A DNA stretch of 64,000 nucleotides from Suillus spraguei (GCA_016800925.1 JABCPU010000075.1:1-64000), one strand, 5' to 3'. Shown: positions 45,548 through 56,786, counted from the first letter of the stretch. The notes: generated by a model not told the origin, from the sequence alone. Program-made: numbers and translations.

Positions 45548-46270
45548 AAATGGATTCCACCACAGCATACCCACCTTGTGTTTCAATGAGTCACCTTTGA
45601 CTCTCATTGCTGCTCCACCCCGAGATGCGAGTGTAACACCCTCCACTCATGTTGATGGTACTCTGCTGCTGAGTCCTACACAACCACCCCCAAACCCTGT
45701 TATCATCATACAGAACAACTACATTGCAGAGGGAGGAACCATCAACATACTTTTCAGTCATTGCAATGGTTCCAGTGAGTTCTGCGCATGAATAACTTAC
45801 AAAATGGATACTCACCGTGTAAATAAGCTGTGACCAAGTTACATCACGTCACATTGACTGCAGAGCCCACACCAAGTCCTCCATTGGTGAACCAGCCAAA
45901 GCTAGTGGAGCACAGTTGTGAAAGTATAGTGTTGAGCGCATCAGGAAATTCACACATTCTTGACGTGCCCTTATGCGGACTTATTTACACTTAACTGCCT
46001 TGGTGAAATTGAATCTACTTGTCCAAATTTCAATGTTGAATCAGTTAATATATTAAAACTGTTTGATTTCTCAATATACATGATTTTATATTTTTGAGTG
46101 CGAATACAAAAAAATGATATAATATTAATCGAATTCATTAATTGATTTGGACAAGTAGATAATTTCACCAAGCAGTTAAGTGTAAATAGTCCGCATAAGG
46201 GCACGTCAAGGAATGTGTGAATTTCCTGATGTGAAAGAAATTTGGCTAAAGATTGAGTGCATTAGTTAAA
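45548..46270 (+). pseudogene. Paralogue of the two-repeat protein, broken by MITE
   Basis: Same gene as 56253-56786, over its length: start region ATGGATTCCACC, VIIIQNNYIAEGGTINI, a GTGAGT...GCAG intron at the same place (after GGTTCCA, ending before AGCCCACAC), then EPTPSPPLVNQPKLVEHSCE and SIVLS. Frames shift near the start. MITE copy 2 sits at 45939, exactly in the second repeat motif, so the C-terminus is displaced beyond 46231 and no longer recognisable. Confidence 0.65.
45939..46231. mobile_element. MITE copy 2, 293 bp, long terminal inverted repeats
   Basis: Same termini as copies 1 and 3 (CATCAGG...CCTGATG), but here both ends carry the GACGTGCCCTTATGCGGAC and TTACACTTAACTGC words, so the inverted repeat extends about 100 bp inward (small gaps in the right arm). 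Flanks CG and TG do not form a clean 2-bp duplication; a C-to-T change would explain it. Confidence 0.8.
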
Positions 46271-46980
46271 CAAACTGCTCTTGCATCCTGATTTGACCTG
46301 TGACATTTAGGGGGGGGTGTCCTGTAAATTCACCTGTATGTACATATATAAAGAGATGTAGTTCATTGGCAATTTTTGAAATCGGGACGAACTGTACACG
46401 CTTAAGCTTAGTGCTCATAGTCATTTCGACATCTGCCTCCCAAAAAGATAAATATACACAGGAAGAGCACCAATTTCATGCTTGGTATGTTCTGTGCTTT
46501 CTCTGGAAGAAAATGCACTTCGATTGACATTCAAAGAACACATGGGATTGTGCATTATGTATCATATTGTATGTCGTGTCGCATATAGAACCCATAAAGG
46601 GCAGCGCTCTTCCAGAAAATGTGCAGTAAGGGGTTGCGGTGATTAGTTCTAGATAACAGCATTAACGATTCGCAAAGAAATTGTACTTGCCAATATAATA
46701 CCATCGAACCCACTGCGTGAATCGAATATTGCCCCCCCCTCTAGCAACATGAGCACCATCAGTAAAACCTTGGATTCGTTTCTGCCATTATGCCACTTTG
46801 CCCACCTTGACGCTAGCGCCAAGGCATGAAATTAATAAAAGGAGTGATACCTCGATCTTTCTGAAAAATTTCAAAGGCACCAAAGAGTCTTCAATTGATT
46901 TAATCACACAAAGGAGAAAAAATACGGATCAAGAGAGTCTTAAATTCAAATGGCAAACAAGTAGCTATATACAAAGTAAG
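46271..46980. other. No recognisable gene
   Basis: AT-rich 3' flank of the Plavaka transposase. The long + frame at 46798-47370 is the complement of the transposase end and the LTR and is not a gene. Confidence 0.35.
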
Positions 46981-47242
46981 TCAAAATGCAATCTCGAAGG
47001 CGTCATGGTCAGCATATTTATTGACATAGTAAGTCTGAAATGTGTCATAGGAATGATAAAACTTGAGCTCCTGCGGCAGGAATTCTGTGCCATACACAGG
47101 AATAAGATGGGCAGCACAATAGATAGCGTCAATGTGAATGACGGCGTGCTCCAGGGTATTGTTTGCTCTATATCCTGGATGAACTATCCACATTCCTGTG
47201 TCCTCGTCTGCGGTGTCACCGACTTTGTCAAATCAACGGATC

Positions 47243-47711
47243 TGTCACAACCCACAAACAAATTAATGCAAGGGCAGAGACTAGGACTCAAACTAAGGTT
47301 ATCACAAGAAGAGAGAAGAGCAAGGACGTCTTGGATTGCTACAGTTGTAGATACAAGAGGTTTGAACTAAAGAACTACTACAGCAAAACTATCTAACTAT
47401 TTACACATATTGAAACTGAGATGTAAACTGAGTTTGAAACTACTAGCCAATCATAAAATAGAAACGAGAATCGTACGATGTGATAGTTGTGACATTGTTA
47501 TGACATCATATTCTAGAAGGTTCTAAGATCATGTGATACTATCTTATCTTATCCAATAGCATCATAAAAGATCTCTTCATCTTCATCAGGAAGTTCGGTT
47601 ATAGAAGCAGATATGGGGATTTCAATAGGATTTGGGTTTGTCTTAGCGCTGGGTTTAGACGCTTTAGGGAAATTGAGAAAAGAGTAATGATTTGTATTTG
47701 GAATTCTGACA
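47243..47711 (-). mobile_element. Solo LTR in Plavaka, 469 bp, 5-bp TSD GGATC
   Basis: Ends TGTCA/TGACA, flanked by GGATC at 47238-47242 and 47712-47716. Without it and one GGATC the transposase reads YPCAVIR-stop-FDKVGDTADEDTGMW, which is the expected family sequence apart from the stop. No internal genes. Unrelated to the gypsy LTR at 17109. Orientation is not certain. Confidence 0.85.
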
Positions 47712-48339
47712 GGATCACAGCGCAGGGATACACTTCACCCCGGTATTGGAATGAAAAAAATGCGCAAATGCATGCAACTTCGAGGCCTTGCATGCCAGGT
47801 AGACTAGAGTCCATGTTGATGAAGACACAGTCATTGCGTGAGTGCTCATTCCACCAGGAGGGACAAGCGTGGATGTGTTCAATGCGCATGCCACCAATAC
47901 TGCTCAAATCACTTGGCGTGTAAAATCGCGACGATGCTGAATTGAAAACCAAAATTTTGTTGAGGTAAACCGGGCATTCAGCAAGAGGTACATCAGATGT
48001 GTTGTGGGGATCGTTGGGATGCAACTGTTGGAACAAGAAGTGACCGAGAAGGTCAGAGAGGTGAGGAATATTGAGTTCGTCAGCAAGTGCAGAAATGCTT
48101 TGAGCGCATTTTTTTCCCTCTGTACAGTATGTTTAATACAACATTAAAAATGAAAAAAGGAAATCTTACGAGGTGTTTTCGCCAGCTGCACAAACACTTG
48201 TAGAACTTTTGGCCCATGGTCTATATCAAGGTCCTCGTCAATATTGATCAAGGGAGGTCCAGGTGGTACAGGTCCAGGGGGATGTGGATCTCCATGTCTG
48301 TGTCCATTTGCAGGCACTGCTGCTGCTCGTGCGGGTGCA

Positions 48340-48447
48340 AGTGCAGGTACTGCTGCTGCTGCTGCCATTGCTGTTGCTGTTGCTGCTGTTGCTGCTGTTG
48401 CTGCTGTTGCTGCTGTTGCTGCTGTTGCTGCTGTTGCTGTTGCTGCT

Positions 48448-48489
<42 letters not shown>

Positions 48490-48720
48490 TGCTGCTGCTG
48501 CTGCTGTTGCTGCTGGTGCTGCTGGTGCTGGTGCGAGTGCAGGTGCAGGTGCTGCTGCTGCTTCTGTTGCTGCTGCTGCTGCTGCTGGTGCAAGTGCAGG
48601 TGCAGTTGCAGGTGCTGCTGCTGCCAACACTGTTGTTGTTGCTGCTGGTGCAGATATGGGTGCGAGTGCTGCTGCTGCTGTTAATGTTGCTACTGTTGTT
48701 GCTGCTGCTGCCGCGGCCGC
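48340..48720. repeat. CTG/GTTGCTGCT microsatellite with a 35-T run
   Basis: Imperfect TGC/TGT triplets on the + strand flank a pure T run at 48449-48483. On the transposase strand it lies between the SSITENKH region and the C-terminal block, so it would encode poly-Ala/Gln/Ser and about 11 Lys. The run length sets the frame: the Ala/Thr-rich frame entering it from 48740 does not lead into the PPGPPLINIDEDLD frame after it. Confidence 0.9.
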
Positions 48721-50532
48721 GGCGTCTTCACTGAGTTTATTGATTTGCTGCGCAGGAACTGTTATACAAATTAGTTAAAAGATATCTCGTGCATGAAATG
48801 TGTGACCTACCTAAGACATCCACAGCTGCTGAGAGACAAGTGCCAGTCAGCATCCCCCGATGCGTGAAGTCAACTTGTGCTGCCGAAAGTTTGTCAAGCC
48901 GTTGGTTGGTCAGTAATATCTGACCAAGTGCATTGTAATGGCTCGATCATCGCCAAGGCTCCTTGACTGCTTCAATGTGCTTGTTCTCAGTTATTGAAGA
49001 ACAGAGGCCATTGGGTGCAGCAAAGAGTCAAATATTTCGAACATAGTGCATGAGTGAGTGTTGACGAGGCAGGGAGAAGTGAAGGATGACACCTGTCGCC
49101 TTGAAGATTTCATGATAATGGTGAAAGTGAGAGAGCGCATCATCGATCTCAAGTAGAGTATCTTCAGTAATTATATTACGATGGACTAAGTAACAAAAAT
49201 CCAGAAGTGCGCGAAAGGTGTGCACAACATCTTGAGGTACATGGCCCTCAATAGCAGGCAAGTAGACCTGATCAATTAAGCAGGTGATAGCATGACATAA
49301 ATTGATGACTCACTTTCATCAAGGCCTTAGAGTCATCTCCCATCCACTGCTTAAATCCATGCCCTTGGGGAAATCATCGCAAACCTGAAAATGAAGTGAC
49401 AACAGCAATTCTAAGGCAATGAGTAATAGTAGGTAGTTTAGACACAAGTAGAGCTTACCTGTGATCAATATCGTCCATAATTTTCTGTGCCTTTTGTTTT
49501 CTGTGCATCCGTCAGAGGTACTTCTCAACCCACTCACAAGGTGATCCTTGAAGGCTCCTTTTACAAGTTGATGGAGGATATCCAGCGAAATCATTCGAAA
49601 GATGTCAGCTCAGGGGAAGTCATTCATGAATGGCTGTTGAGACATGGTTAATGATATGAATGAGATCAAGGGGAATGTGCTGGACATACCACAAGTTGGG
49701 CGACTATTCCAAAGTCATCCCACAGATCGTCTGATAAAGCCTCTTCGATAAGGGCTTCCTTTTTGTCATATTTGTCAAGATTATCGGATTTGCCACACAC
49801 ATGTAAAATAATATTAGCTACAACACAAATAAACTGATCAAATGAAAACACATACTTGGGACACCAATTTTGGACAATACACACCAATAGAACCTGTTCC
49901 TCGTAATTCACTATATAAGGTCCAAGTCCGTATATAACCTGCTGGTAGTGACCATCTCCAAAACGCGTGACTTCAGGAGTCGTCATGCCTGGCTTGAGTG
50001 GGTCAAGGATTTTGGAAAGTGACAAGTGGAACAGCTGTCAATGAAATCTTCTGAATGAAGGTTCTTCGGCGTGTTCCTGTGTAGCTATATGATAATCAGT
50101 GAGTGATAGACATAGACCCCAGTGCTAAAACAAACTTTTCAGCATTGCAAGGAATCCAATGACAGCCACTCTGTTATGATGCGCTCGTTGGACATTGTTA
50201 TGGATGTTACCGATGGAAGCATATAGTGGGTAATACTCATTATTACCTGTCCCAACTGAAACTGTTGTTTTGTCACTGCCAAGAAATACAGGGACAAAAG
50301 TTGACCCGAGTGTGCTCAGGTCTTTCGTGATTTTGTCCTAGATAAATATGAAGCCGTCATCACAACTATAAAAATTACAATACTTACTACTTGATCCATG
50401 CCCAGTCGCCAGACATGAAATCCTTCCATTGGCACTTATCGCCCTCAGTGAAATATTCTCTGTATGGGCGGTAATCTATCTCGTTAGCATACATTGGATT
50501 CGCGAGCATATTGCGCACAACTTCATGTGGGT

Positions 50533-51008
50533 TGTTACAAACTGGGGTGGCATCACCAGCGACAGTGAAAAGACACAGACGGTCTGCTGGGAAGTTCTAC
50601 AATGTCCAGAAGAGGACAAGGTGAAGGTACAAGGAATGCATTCCAAGTACTATCAAGGGTTCAGCCTCAAAGACAAGTCTAAGAGGTTTCTACAAGAATA
50701 ATGACTAAGGCTAAGGAGTGCTTAGACTTAAGACGATTCAAGACGACTTAGGTTGGAGACCTAAGCGAAGGATGTTCCAGGTAAAACCCAGTAAGATTAA
50801 AGTAAAGTATACAAGCATAATACAATGTGCTTAAATAAGTCAATATGTGCGCAAGGACCAAGAGAGACATGAGAACGTAAGTGCGTATCCAAAGAAGGAA
50901 GGCAACTATAGTACAGATGCATTGAGCATAAGAGTCAGAGTCACGTTATGTAATATACAAGTAAAGAGGATGAAAAGAGAATGAATAGGGGCACGTATGA
51001 CTGTAACA
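50533..51008 (-). mobile_element. Solo LTR of the 17.1-22.4 kb gypsy family
   Basis: Reverse complement is the same LTR as 17109-17583 and 21911-22384 (476 bp, TGTTAC...GTAACA, CCTTTGAGGCTGAACCCT-type words). It borders the Plavaka gene immediately upstream of NPHEVV. Flanking 5-mers (TGGGT, ATTAG) differ, and transposase homology is not found on the far side, so a deletion or recombination probably accompanied it. Confidence 0.85.
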
Positions 51009-51391
51009 ATTAGCCAGCATGTACAGGATCTCAAAATTGCACAGGGGCCGGTAGGTCTAATAAAAAATCTGAGAGCTTGATGATTCTTTTTTGCTGATCA
51101 GTCAGAGGTACCTGCTCTTTCCGAATCCCAAACTAAATACGACACCCAGAAAAGTTGTGGATATTACTTCTCAATGCAAGGGTTTAGTCCATGATTAAGT
51201 ATCATCCTGTGGAGCTGCGTTGGATATTTTCAGAGTTTTTAGTCAGTCTTTGGTCCTAGTAGTATGATGCTGTGCAGTTTCAGTGTGATCCTATATGTGG
51301 TCATTGACAATGATGTCCAAAATCCTGTGGGCCTGAGGCCTGAAGCTTGAAGCCTGTCAGAAGCCCGTACCACTTCTAAAGATCTGGCTCA
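51009..51391. other. No recognisable feature
   Basis: About 380 bp between the solo LTR and MITE copy 3. No ORF of note. Confidence 0.35.
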
Positions 51392-51664
51392 CATCAGGAA
51401 ATTCACACATTCCTTGACGTGCCCTTATGCGGACTTATTTACACTTAACTGCCTTGGTGAAATTGAATCTACTTGTCCAAAATTTCAATGTGAATGAATT
51501 CAGAAAAAAAAAGTTGAGATATATTAATATACATGTTTTATTGTATTTCGCACTCAAAAAATATAAGATATGCCAGGTGAATGATGTGAGAGAGAGCAAA
51601 CAAGTTTTGAGATAAGTGAGTTAAGCTGATTAAGCATGTTAAGGAATGTGTGAATTTCCTGATG
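51392..51664 (-). mobile_element. MITE copy 3, 273 bp
   Basis: Inverted relative to copy 1 and of equal length, with CATCAGG/CCTGATG termini and flanking CA on both sides (51390-51391, 51665-51666). Internal sequence closely matches copy 1 read on the other strand, including the TATATTAATATA centre. Confidence 0.85.
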
Positions 51665-51820
51665 CATGGACCATCCTATAGAAATAGATAGGGATAGCTG
51701 ACTGGGCAGCCAACTTGGTTAAAGGAGTCACATCATCGATCAACGCCCCTAGAATTAATTGCATGGTATCACCACCATTAAAGTTATCCAATGATATGTC
51801 CACCGCCACAGACTTGATGG

Positions 51821-53076
51821 TAGGCAAATGCACAAGTTGGGGGAACCCGTACGGGTCACGGGTATGGGTACCACTGGGGTACGGGTGCGGGTCTGAGGTA
51901 GTGATACCCGTACCCCTACCCACACCCACGCTGTGGGTTTGGCCAGTAACGTGTGACAAATGTGTGACAACTCTTCTTCGTCACCACTTACTATCAATTG
52001 CTCATCTTGTTGCCAGTTTTTCAACACATCATCATCAATCTCAAGTCTGAGATTTGTATAATACAGGTGTGTTTTTATTTATATATATGTACTGCTTGTT
52101 TTAATTTCTCTCTCACTGACTTTCAAGTTCATTTGTCTGGACTTGTCTGTACTCACCTGGACTTGTCTATACTTGCCTTGGCTCGTTTGGATTCGTCTGT
52201 ACTCGCTTGGACTTGTCTGCACTTCCCTGGACTCATTGGGACTCGTCTATACTTGCCTTGACTCGTGTGGATTCGTCTGTACTTGCCTGGACTCATTGGG
52301 ACTCGTCTATACTTGCCTTGACTCATTTGGACTAGTTTGGATTCGTCTGTACTTGCCTGTACTCGCTTGGACTTGTCTGTACTTCCCTGGACTCATTGGG
52401 ACTCGTCTATACTTGCCTTGACTCGTGTGGATTCGTCTGTACTTGCCTGGACTCATTGGGACTCGTCTATACTTGCCTTGACTCATTTGGACTAGTTTGG
52501 ATTCGTCTGTACTTGCCTGTACTCGCTTGGACTTGTCTGTACTTCCCTGGACTCATTGGGACTCGTCTATACTTACCTTGACACGTTTGGATTCATCTGT
52601 ACTTGCCTGGACTCGCTTGGACTTGTCTGCACTTACCTGGACTCATTGGGACTCGCCTATACTTGCCTTGGCTCATTTGAACTCGTTTTTATTTGTCTGG
52701 ACTCGTCTGTACTTACCTTATCGCTCACGCTTATCTGCACAGTCGACGCGTGCACTGCTGTGCCTTCGTTTTTGGAGCAAACTCAACCTGGTCAAGACCG
52801 ATGACGTCGTCTACGTCAGTTCTTTGCCTGATGTCGAAGGTGATGAAGAGGAGCTCGAGGGATCATATCACTGTTGAGTAGTTGTCATACACTGTGTCGT
52901 AGATTTACCCTATAGTATATGTAACCCGCGGGTACACCCTCGATGGGTTGTATCCCGGGTCCTTATTTCACCACCCGCTGTGCAACCCATACCCTTGCTG
53001 TGGGTGTGGGTTTACCTCGGGGTGCAGGTGTGGGTTGACCTGCTGACACCCGTGGGTTCACCCGTGCGGATCCCTA
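51821..53076 (+). mobile_element. Deleted hAT derivative, 1256 bp, 8-bp TSD
   Basis: Flanked by CTTGATGG at 51813-51820 and 53077-53084. Starts TAGGCAAAT and ends GGATCCCTA. Both ends are rich in ACCCGTACGGG/GGGTACCCG-type words as in the 41.6-kb hAT. Only the C-terminal tail of a transposase is left (LNLVKTDDVVYVSSLPDVEG, DEEELEGSYH, 52767-52866), and a 10-bp minisatellite fills the middle. Joining the flanks restores the open minus-strand frame KPTIKSVAVDISLDNFNGGD. Confidence 0.85.
52131..52720. repeat. 10-bp minisatellite with a perfect 160-bp higher-order duplication
   Basis: About 59 units of ACT(C/T)G(T/C)(C/T)T(G/A)(G/T), type ACTCGTCTGT / ACTTGCCTGG / ACTCATTGGG, in strict 10-bp phase. 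52241-52400 and 52401-52560 are identical at all 160 positions, while other units have drifted, so that doubling is recent. Confidence 0.95.
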
Positions 53077-53085
53077 CTTGATGGT

Positions 53086-56000
53086 GGGCTTCACCTATGG
53101 GCAAAGGGTGCGCTCAGTGAAACTCCAAGTCTGCGCCGGATTGTCGGAAATGACCGCACCCAAGTGCCGGAGCATGGTGGACTGGAAATACAGTCATAAA
53201 GAGTAAAAAGAATGCCACTATCTTTACCAGCTGCAGCCCTAAACTTGTGCAAATCCTCCTCTGGTGTTCACTCGTGACCGCATTTCTTTCCATGCCTGGT
53301 GGGTCGAGGATTCACATACGGATTTGACCAATCATTCTGAAAGTATGGTCTAGACTAATGTGCCCAAAACTATGTATCACGAGATCGTCTCCGTTTTGAA
53401 ATCTAAGGTTTGTGATCTCAATGAATGCAACAGGTAACCCTACTACCTCAGCAAGATGCTCCACTCAAACGAAGGAGTCATATTCCCATCGCCACCGCAT
53501 AGGTGACACAGTTTTCTGGAGCCTAATTCCTGAATGTACCAGACACTATAAGTTCCTAGATGCTGTCAGAACTCTACACCATGCACCAAGGCATGTTGAC
53601 ACAGGCAAATTGGGAGCTCTTCTAGGTCCAGTAATATCGAGTCGTGCACGGTAAGAATAACATAGACGTGTCAGCGTGGATGCATTGTATATTAGAACAA
53701 TCCATCGAACCAACTATCTGGCTCATTTGTCATCGTTAAACAATTTCGAAGCACAAGTACTCTGGATTATCCAATAGAGCTGTGTAACAAACCTCACATG
53801 AGCACGCGACCGCTTGAACTGTTGCTGCTCAATGAAGGCAAAATTAATTCGCGTCTTGCGCTTACAACATATCCACAACGATGACATGAGAATGCATGCA
53901 TGAAGTTCACTAAGGTTGGAAGCTGCCTGTAAAGCAGCCACATCAATACTCCAATGCTAATGATAAATAAGCCTGACGTCTTGGAGTAGGTAGCCATGTC
54001 ACGCACTTACTTCAACAAGAAAGATAGCGATGACATTTCCGCGGCCATCACTCGAGAGACTGATAACATGGATGTGGAAAAAAATACAACCGACTGCTGT
54101 GTATGTGGGCGCAATGATATAACGAAGGTTCCTGGGCGGATTGAGCACCCAGCGAAAATGCAGACACAGACTTTCCGGAGGGCCATGTTCAAGTCCACTG
54201 CTTACAAAATGTATGGGCCTACTCCGATGGCGGCCGGATGGAGATGAAAAGGGCCACACGAACTTGGGAAGAGAACTATCAGTGGCGTAAATTTCAAAAG
54301 TTACAACAGCAACTGACCTTAAACTCCCAATCAATCCCAGGTGTTAGGTATCCCGCCAAGTATTTCAAATTTGAGTTCCGTAGTATTAAACATGGACATC
54401 GCCAGCCATTGCATATGCAAAGAGATTTCAGTTTATTTAAGACCAGTACTACAAGCAGCAGCCTGAGCCACAAAATACACGAGGTGTCCCAAGAGTCCGC
54501 GCATAAGTTGACTCCACCACACACAATTAGGTTCCCCCAAACATAATACATAGTGCCATATTTTTGTTTTGAAGTACATCTCATCCCATGGCCAACTTAT
54601 TGGTGCTGGAGGCTAGTTTTGTGTGTATAAGGCTTGTCAGATCACCAACAAAATTCTTCTGTCCAAAGCGTCACATCGAGAGTGGGGTCAGGGAATCGTT
54701 TTCCTCCGGTCTGAATTTCTTCTTACAACTCGATGGTTTTGCATTTTCGCTAATCATCACCAGCTCTCATCTTACTTTCGTCTCCCCAATAATAACCCGA
54801 CCCTCAGAAAAGACATACCGCAAAATCTCTCAAAGACCTTCTCAACCTTCCATCTCTCGCCAATGTAGGCTCCGTTGATCTCAGTCGCGCTAAAACCGGT
54901 ACAGCAACACCTTAATAACAACATTCATATTGTCACTGCGCGGTACGCCATGGGATGCTATATGTATGTGGAAACAGGATGTTGATGGTGGATGCAGATA
55001 GTGCAAGTTGCTTTGAGGACTTGGAGCTGCTGGGGAAAAGATGAACAAGCTGACAGTGGTCGTCAGTAGTCGAGTGCACCTCGTCGAGACTGAAGCTGTG
55101 GTAAAGGTGCACCTTGTCTCTGACGTGACACAACTAACTTCTTACACCGCTCTCTGTTAGAGCTCTGTGCTCCGCAACATCCTCATGTATGGCTTGCACA
55201 CTATCCTACGCATAGTGGGTGTGGGTCATATTCGTCACACGCAGTGTGGATTCAGACCATTCTCGCGTCGTGCCACACTGGATTCTGAAACTGAAGTTGC
55301 ATGCCACCGGGAGACCGAACTCAGGCTTGATTGCCTTCAGTTCGCGTTTGATAATATCCTCCATGCATAGAGAGTGATATGTCTCGTTACAAAAATGCTG
55401 GATATACAAATGGTGTAGCGAGCTTTCGAGGTGATTCAGGTAGCATGAAACAACTCACTAACCAGAAGACTGATAGGCTTTTAACCAGTCAGTCGTTGAA
55501 TGCGTGAGTGAGGCTGCTGCGTGATTAATGTCTCATAACTCGCTTCTAGATCAGTGGTAGAAAAACAGTGGCAAGCTCGACGTGTTTGCTGACTCAGGTA
55601 CTTACTTCGTCTCCCCATCAGCGCTAGCCATCACGTCTGACTGCAGCCCCGGCTGGTCTCCAGGATGTCTTATTTAATACTCCCTGGCATGCATAATCTC
55701 CCTCATATCTTCACACTAAACCAAACCCGAGTGTTTCATCGGAAGCGCCAAACCAGTACATCTCATGGGACAAAAAACGGTAAACGATATTTCAGTGTCT
55801 ATCTGCCTAACCCATTCCTTCCAGTTTTCATTGGGCGACGTTGAACCGCCACTTGGGCTTCTGTAATCAGTGATAGTGAAGTCACGATTCACAACAACTC
55901 CGTCCAGACAGACGCAGGCTTAATGATTATTAGTGTCTGAGGCATGTTTTCCTGTTTCCGATAACCACGGGACGTGGTGGTGTGCACACGCCACTAAGAT

Positions 56001-56252
56001 CTGGAAGTCCCTTGGTCCTGCAAGTATCTATTATTTACGATCTTAGATCAGTATCTTCCGTGAGGCAACCTCAATGTGTCGGATGGGCACCAAGCTTGGG
56101 TGCGTACTACGGTTCACCCCATTCCAAATTGTTAATAAATCGCAACTTCTTCAGAGATGTATTGTACAGGTGAGCGGAACACCAGTAAATCTACCCCTGC
56201 CACTCTATTCCTGGGATGCTAGAGCGATTTGCTTAACTGGCATGAACAGTGG
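53086..56252. other. No confirmed gene; contains half of a diverged duplication
   Basis: Scattered short ORFs (for example 53412-53654, 53996-54247, 54588-54878, 55982-56173) have no recognised domain and no consistent splice model. 53109-53370 is a diverged copy of 59567-59840. Possible decayed host gene fragments. Confidence 0.3.
53109..53370 (+). repeat. Diverged duplication R1, copy a
   Basis: Shares CATGGTGGACTGGAAATACA, CTCCTCTGG(T/C)GTTCA and TTTCTTTCCATG / GTCTTTCCATG blocks in order with 59567-59840. Confidence 0.7.
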
Positions 56253-56786
56253 TTAATCCTTTGCATGTCCAGATAAACTAAACGACCCACCAGCCCCAGT
56301 ACAATCTGGCGATCCTATGTTTATCATGACACACTCGCCAAATGTGTTACCGTTCAATACTATACTTTCACGACCGTGCTCCACAGGCTCCGCCTCCTTC
56401 GCTGGCGGGAGCTGTAAGGGCGTGGGCTCTACAGTCGTCGTCACATGGTTCAACTTGGTCACGGCTATTTTACAAGGTGAATTTTCTGGACAAGTCGAAC
56501 ATACGAAGAACTTACTGGCACCGTTGCAGCGACTTGAGAATATGTTGATAGTTCCCCCCTCCGCAATATGGTTGTTCTGTATAATTATGACGCAGTTGTT
56601 TGGGTTCAAGGTTGGCTGTTCAGGTTTCGGTAGGAGGTCATTATGATCATCGATCATGGAAGCATGTCCGGACGATGGTTTCGGCGAGGCAACAATAGCA
56701 CCTTGGAGTGAGGTGATGGTGAGAGGTAAACGGTCCCCATTTGAAGCACAAAATTTGCATGCCCCAGTGGAAGCATCCATTTGCAA
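56253..56786 (-). CDS. Small two-repeat protein, 148 aa, unknown family
   Basis: Two exons, 56786-56516 and 56428-56253; the GTAAGT...GTAG intron is 87 nt, and the same intron position is kept in the 45.5-kb copy, which supports the model. Total 447 nt, start MQMDASTGACKFCASNGDRL. Two similar motifs stand in the second half: CVIIIQNNHIAEGGTINIFS then SRCNGA, and SIVLNGNTFGECVMINIGS then PDCTGAGG; both follow I-V/I-x-N-x(8)-INI-x-S-x-x-C-x-G-A. A Pro-rich spacer separates them. No signal peptide or membrane segment. The short Asn/Gly/Ile beta-like repeats recall, only loosely, paired motifs of fungal signalling amyloids; I cannot assign a function. Confidence 0.6.
   Translation of the reverse strand: MQMDASTGACKFCASNGDRLPLTITSLQGAIVASPKPSSGHASMIDDHNDLLPKPEQPTLNPNNCVIIIQNNHIAEGGTINIFSSRCNGASKFFVCSTCPENSPCKIAVTKLNHVTTTVEPTPLQLPPAKEAEPVEHGRESIVLNGNTFGECVMINIGSPDCTGAGGSFSLSGHAKD

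Larger units (their letters stand above)
46981..50532 (-). pseudogene. Plavaka (CACTA-like) transposase, 5'-truncated
   Basis: Reading from 50532 down: NPHEVVRNMLANPMYANEID, YRPYREYFTEGDKCQWKDFM, SGDWAW, GSTFVPVFLGSDKTTVSVGT, NNEYYPLYASIGNIHNNVQR, LSLSKILDPLKPGMTTPEVT, YGLGPYIVNYEEQVLL, MISLDILHQLVKGAFKDHLV, MPAIEGHVPQDVVHTFRALL, FSLPRQHSLMHYVRNI, APNGLCSSITENKHIEAVKE, a low-complexity insert, LFQQLHPNDPHNTSDVPLAE, PSWWNEHSRNDCVFINMDSS and DEDTGMWIVHPGYRANNTLE to YADHDAFEIAF. This order is the Plavaka transposase family of mushroom fungi. It is cut upstream by an LTR at 50533, split by another LTR at 47243, and has a Trp-to-TGA stop at 47233-47235. Confidence 0.85.

Noticed and set aside
46798..47370. 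190-codon + strand ORF
   Set aside because: It is the complement of the Plavaka C-terminus plus the solo LTR; the minus strand carries the family motifs.
48144..48778. Poly-Cys, poly-Leu and poly-Ala ORFs
   Set aside because: Frames of the triplet array and T run only; the transposase blocks on either side define the real strand.
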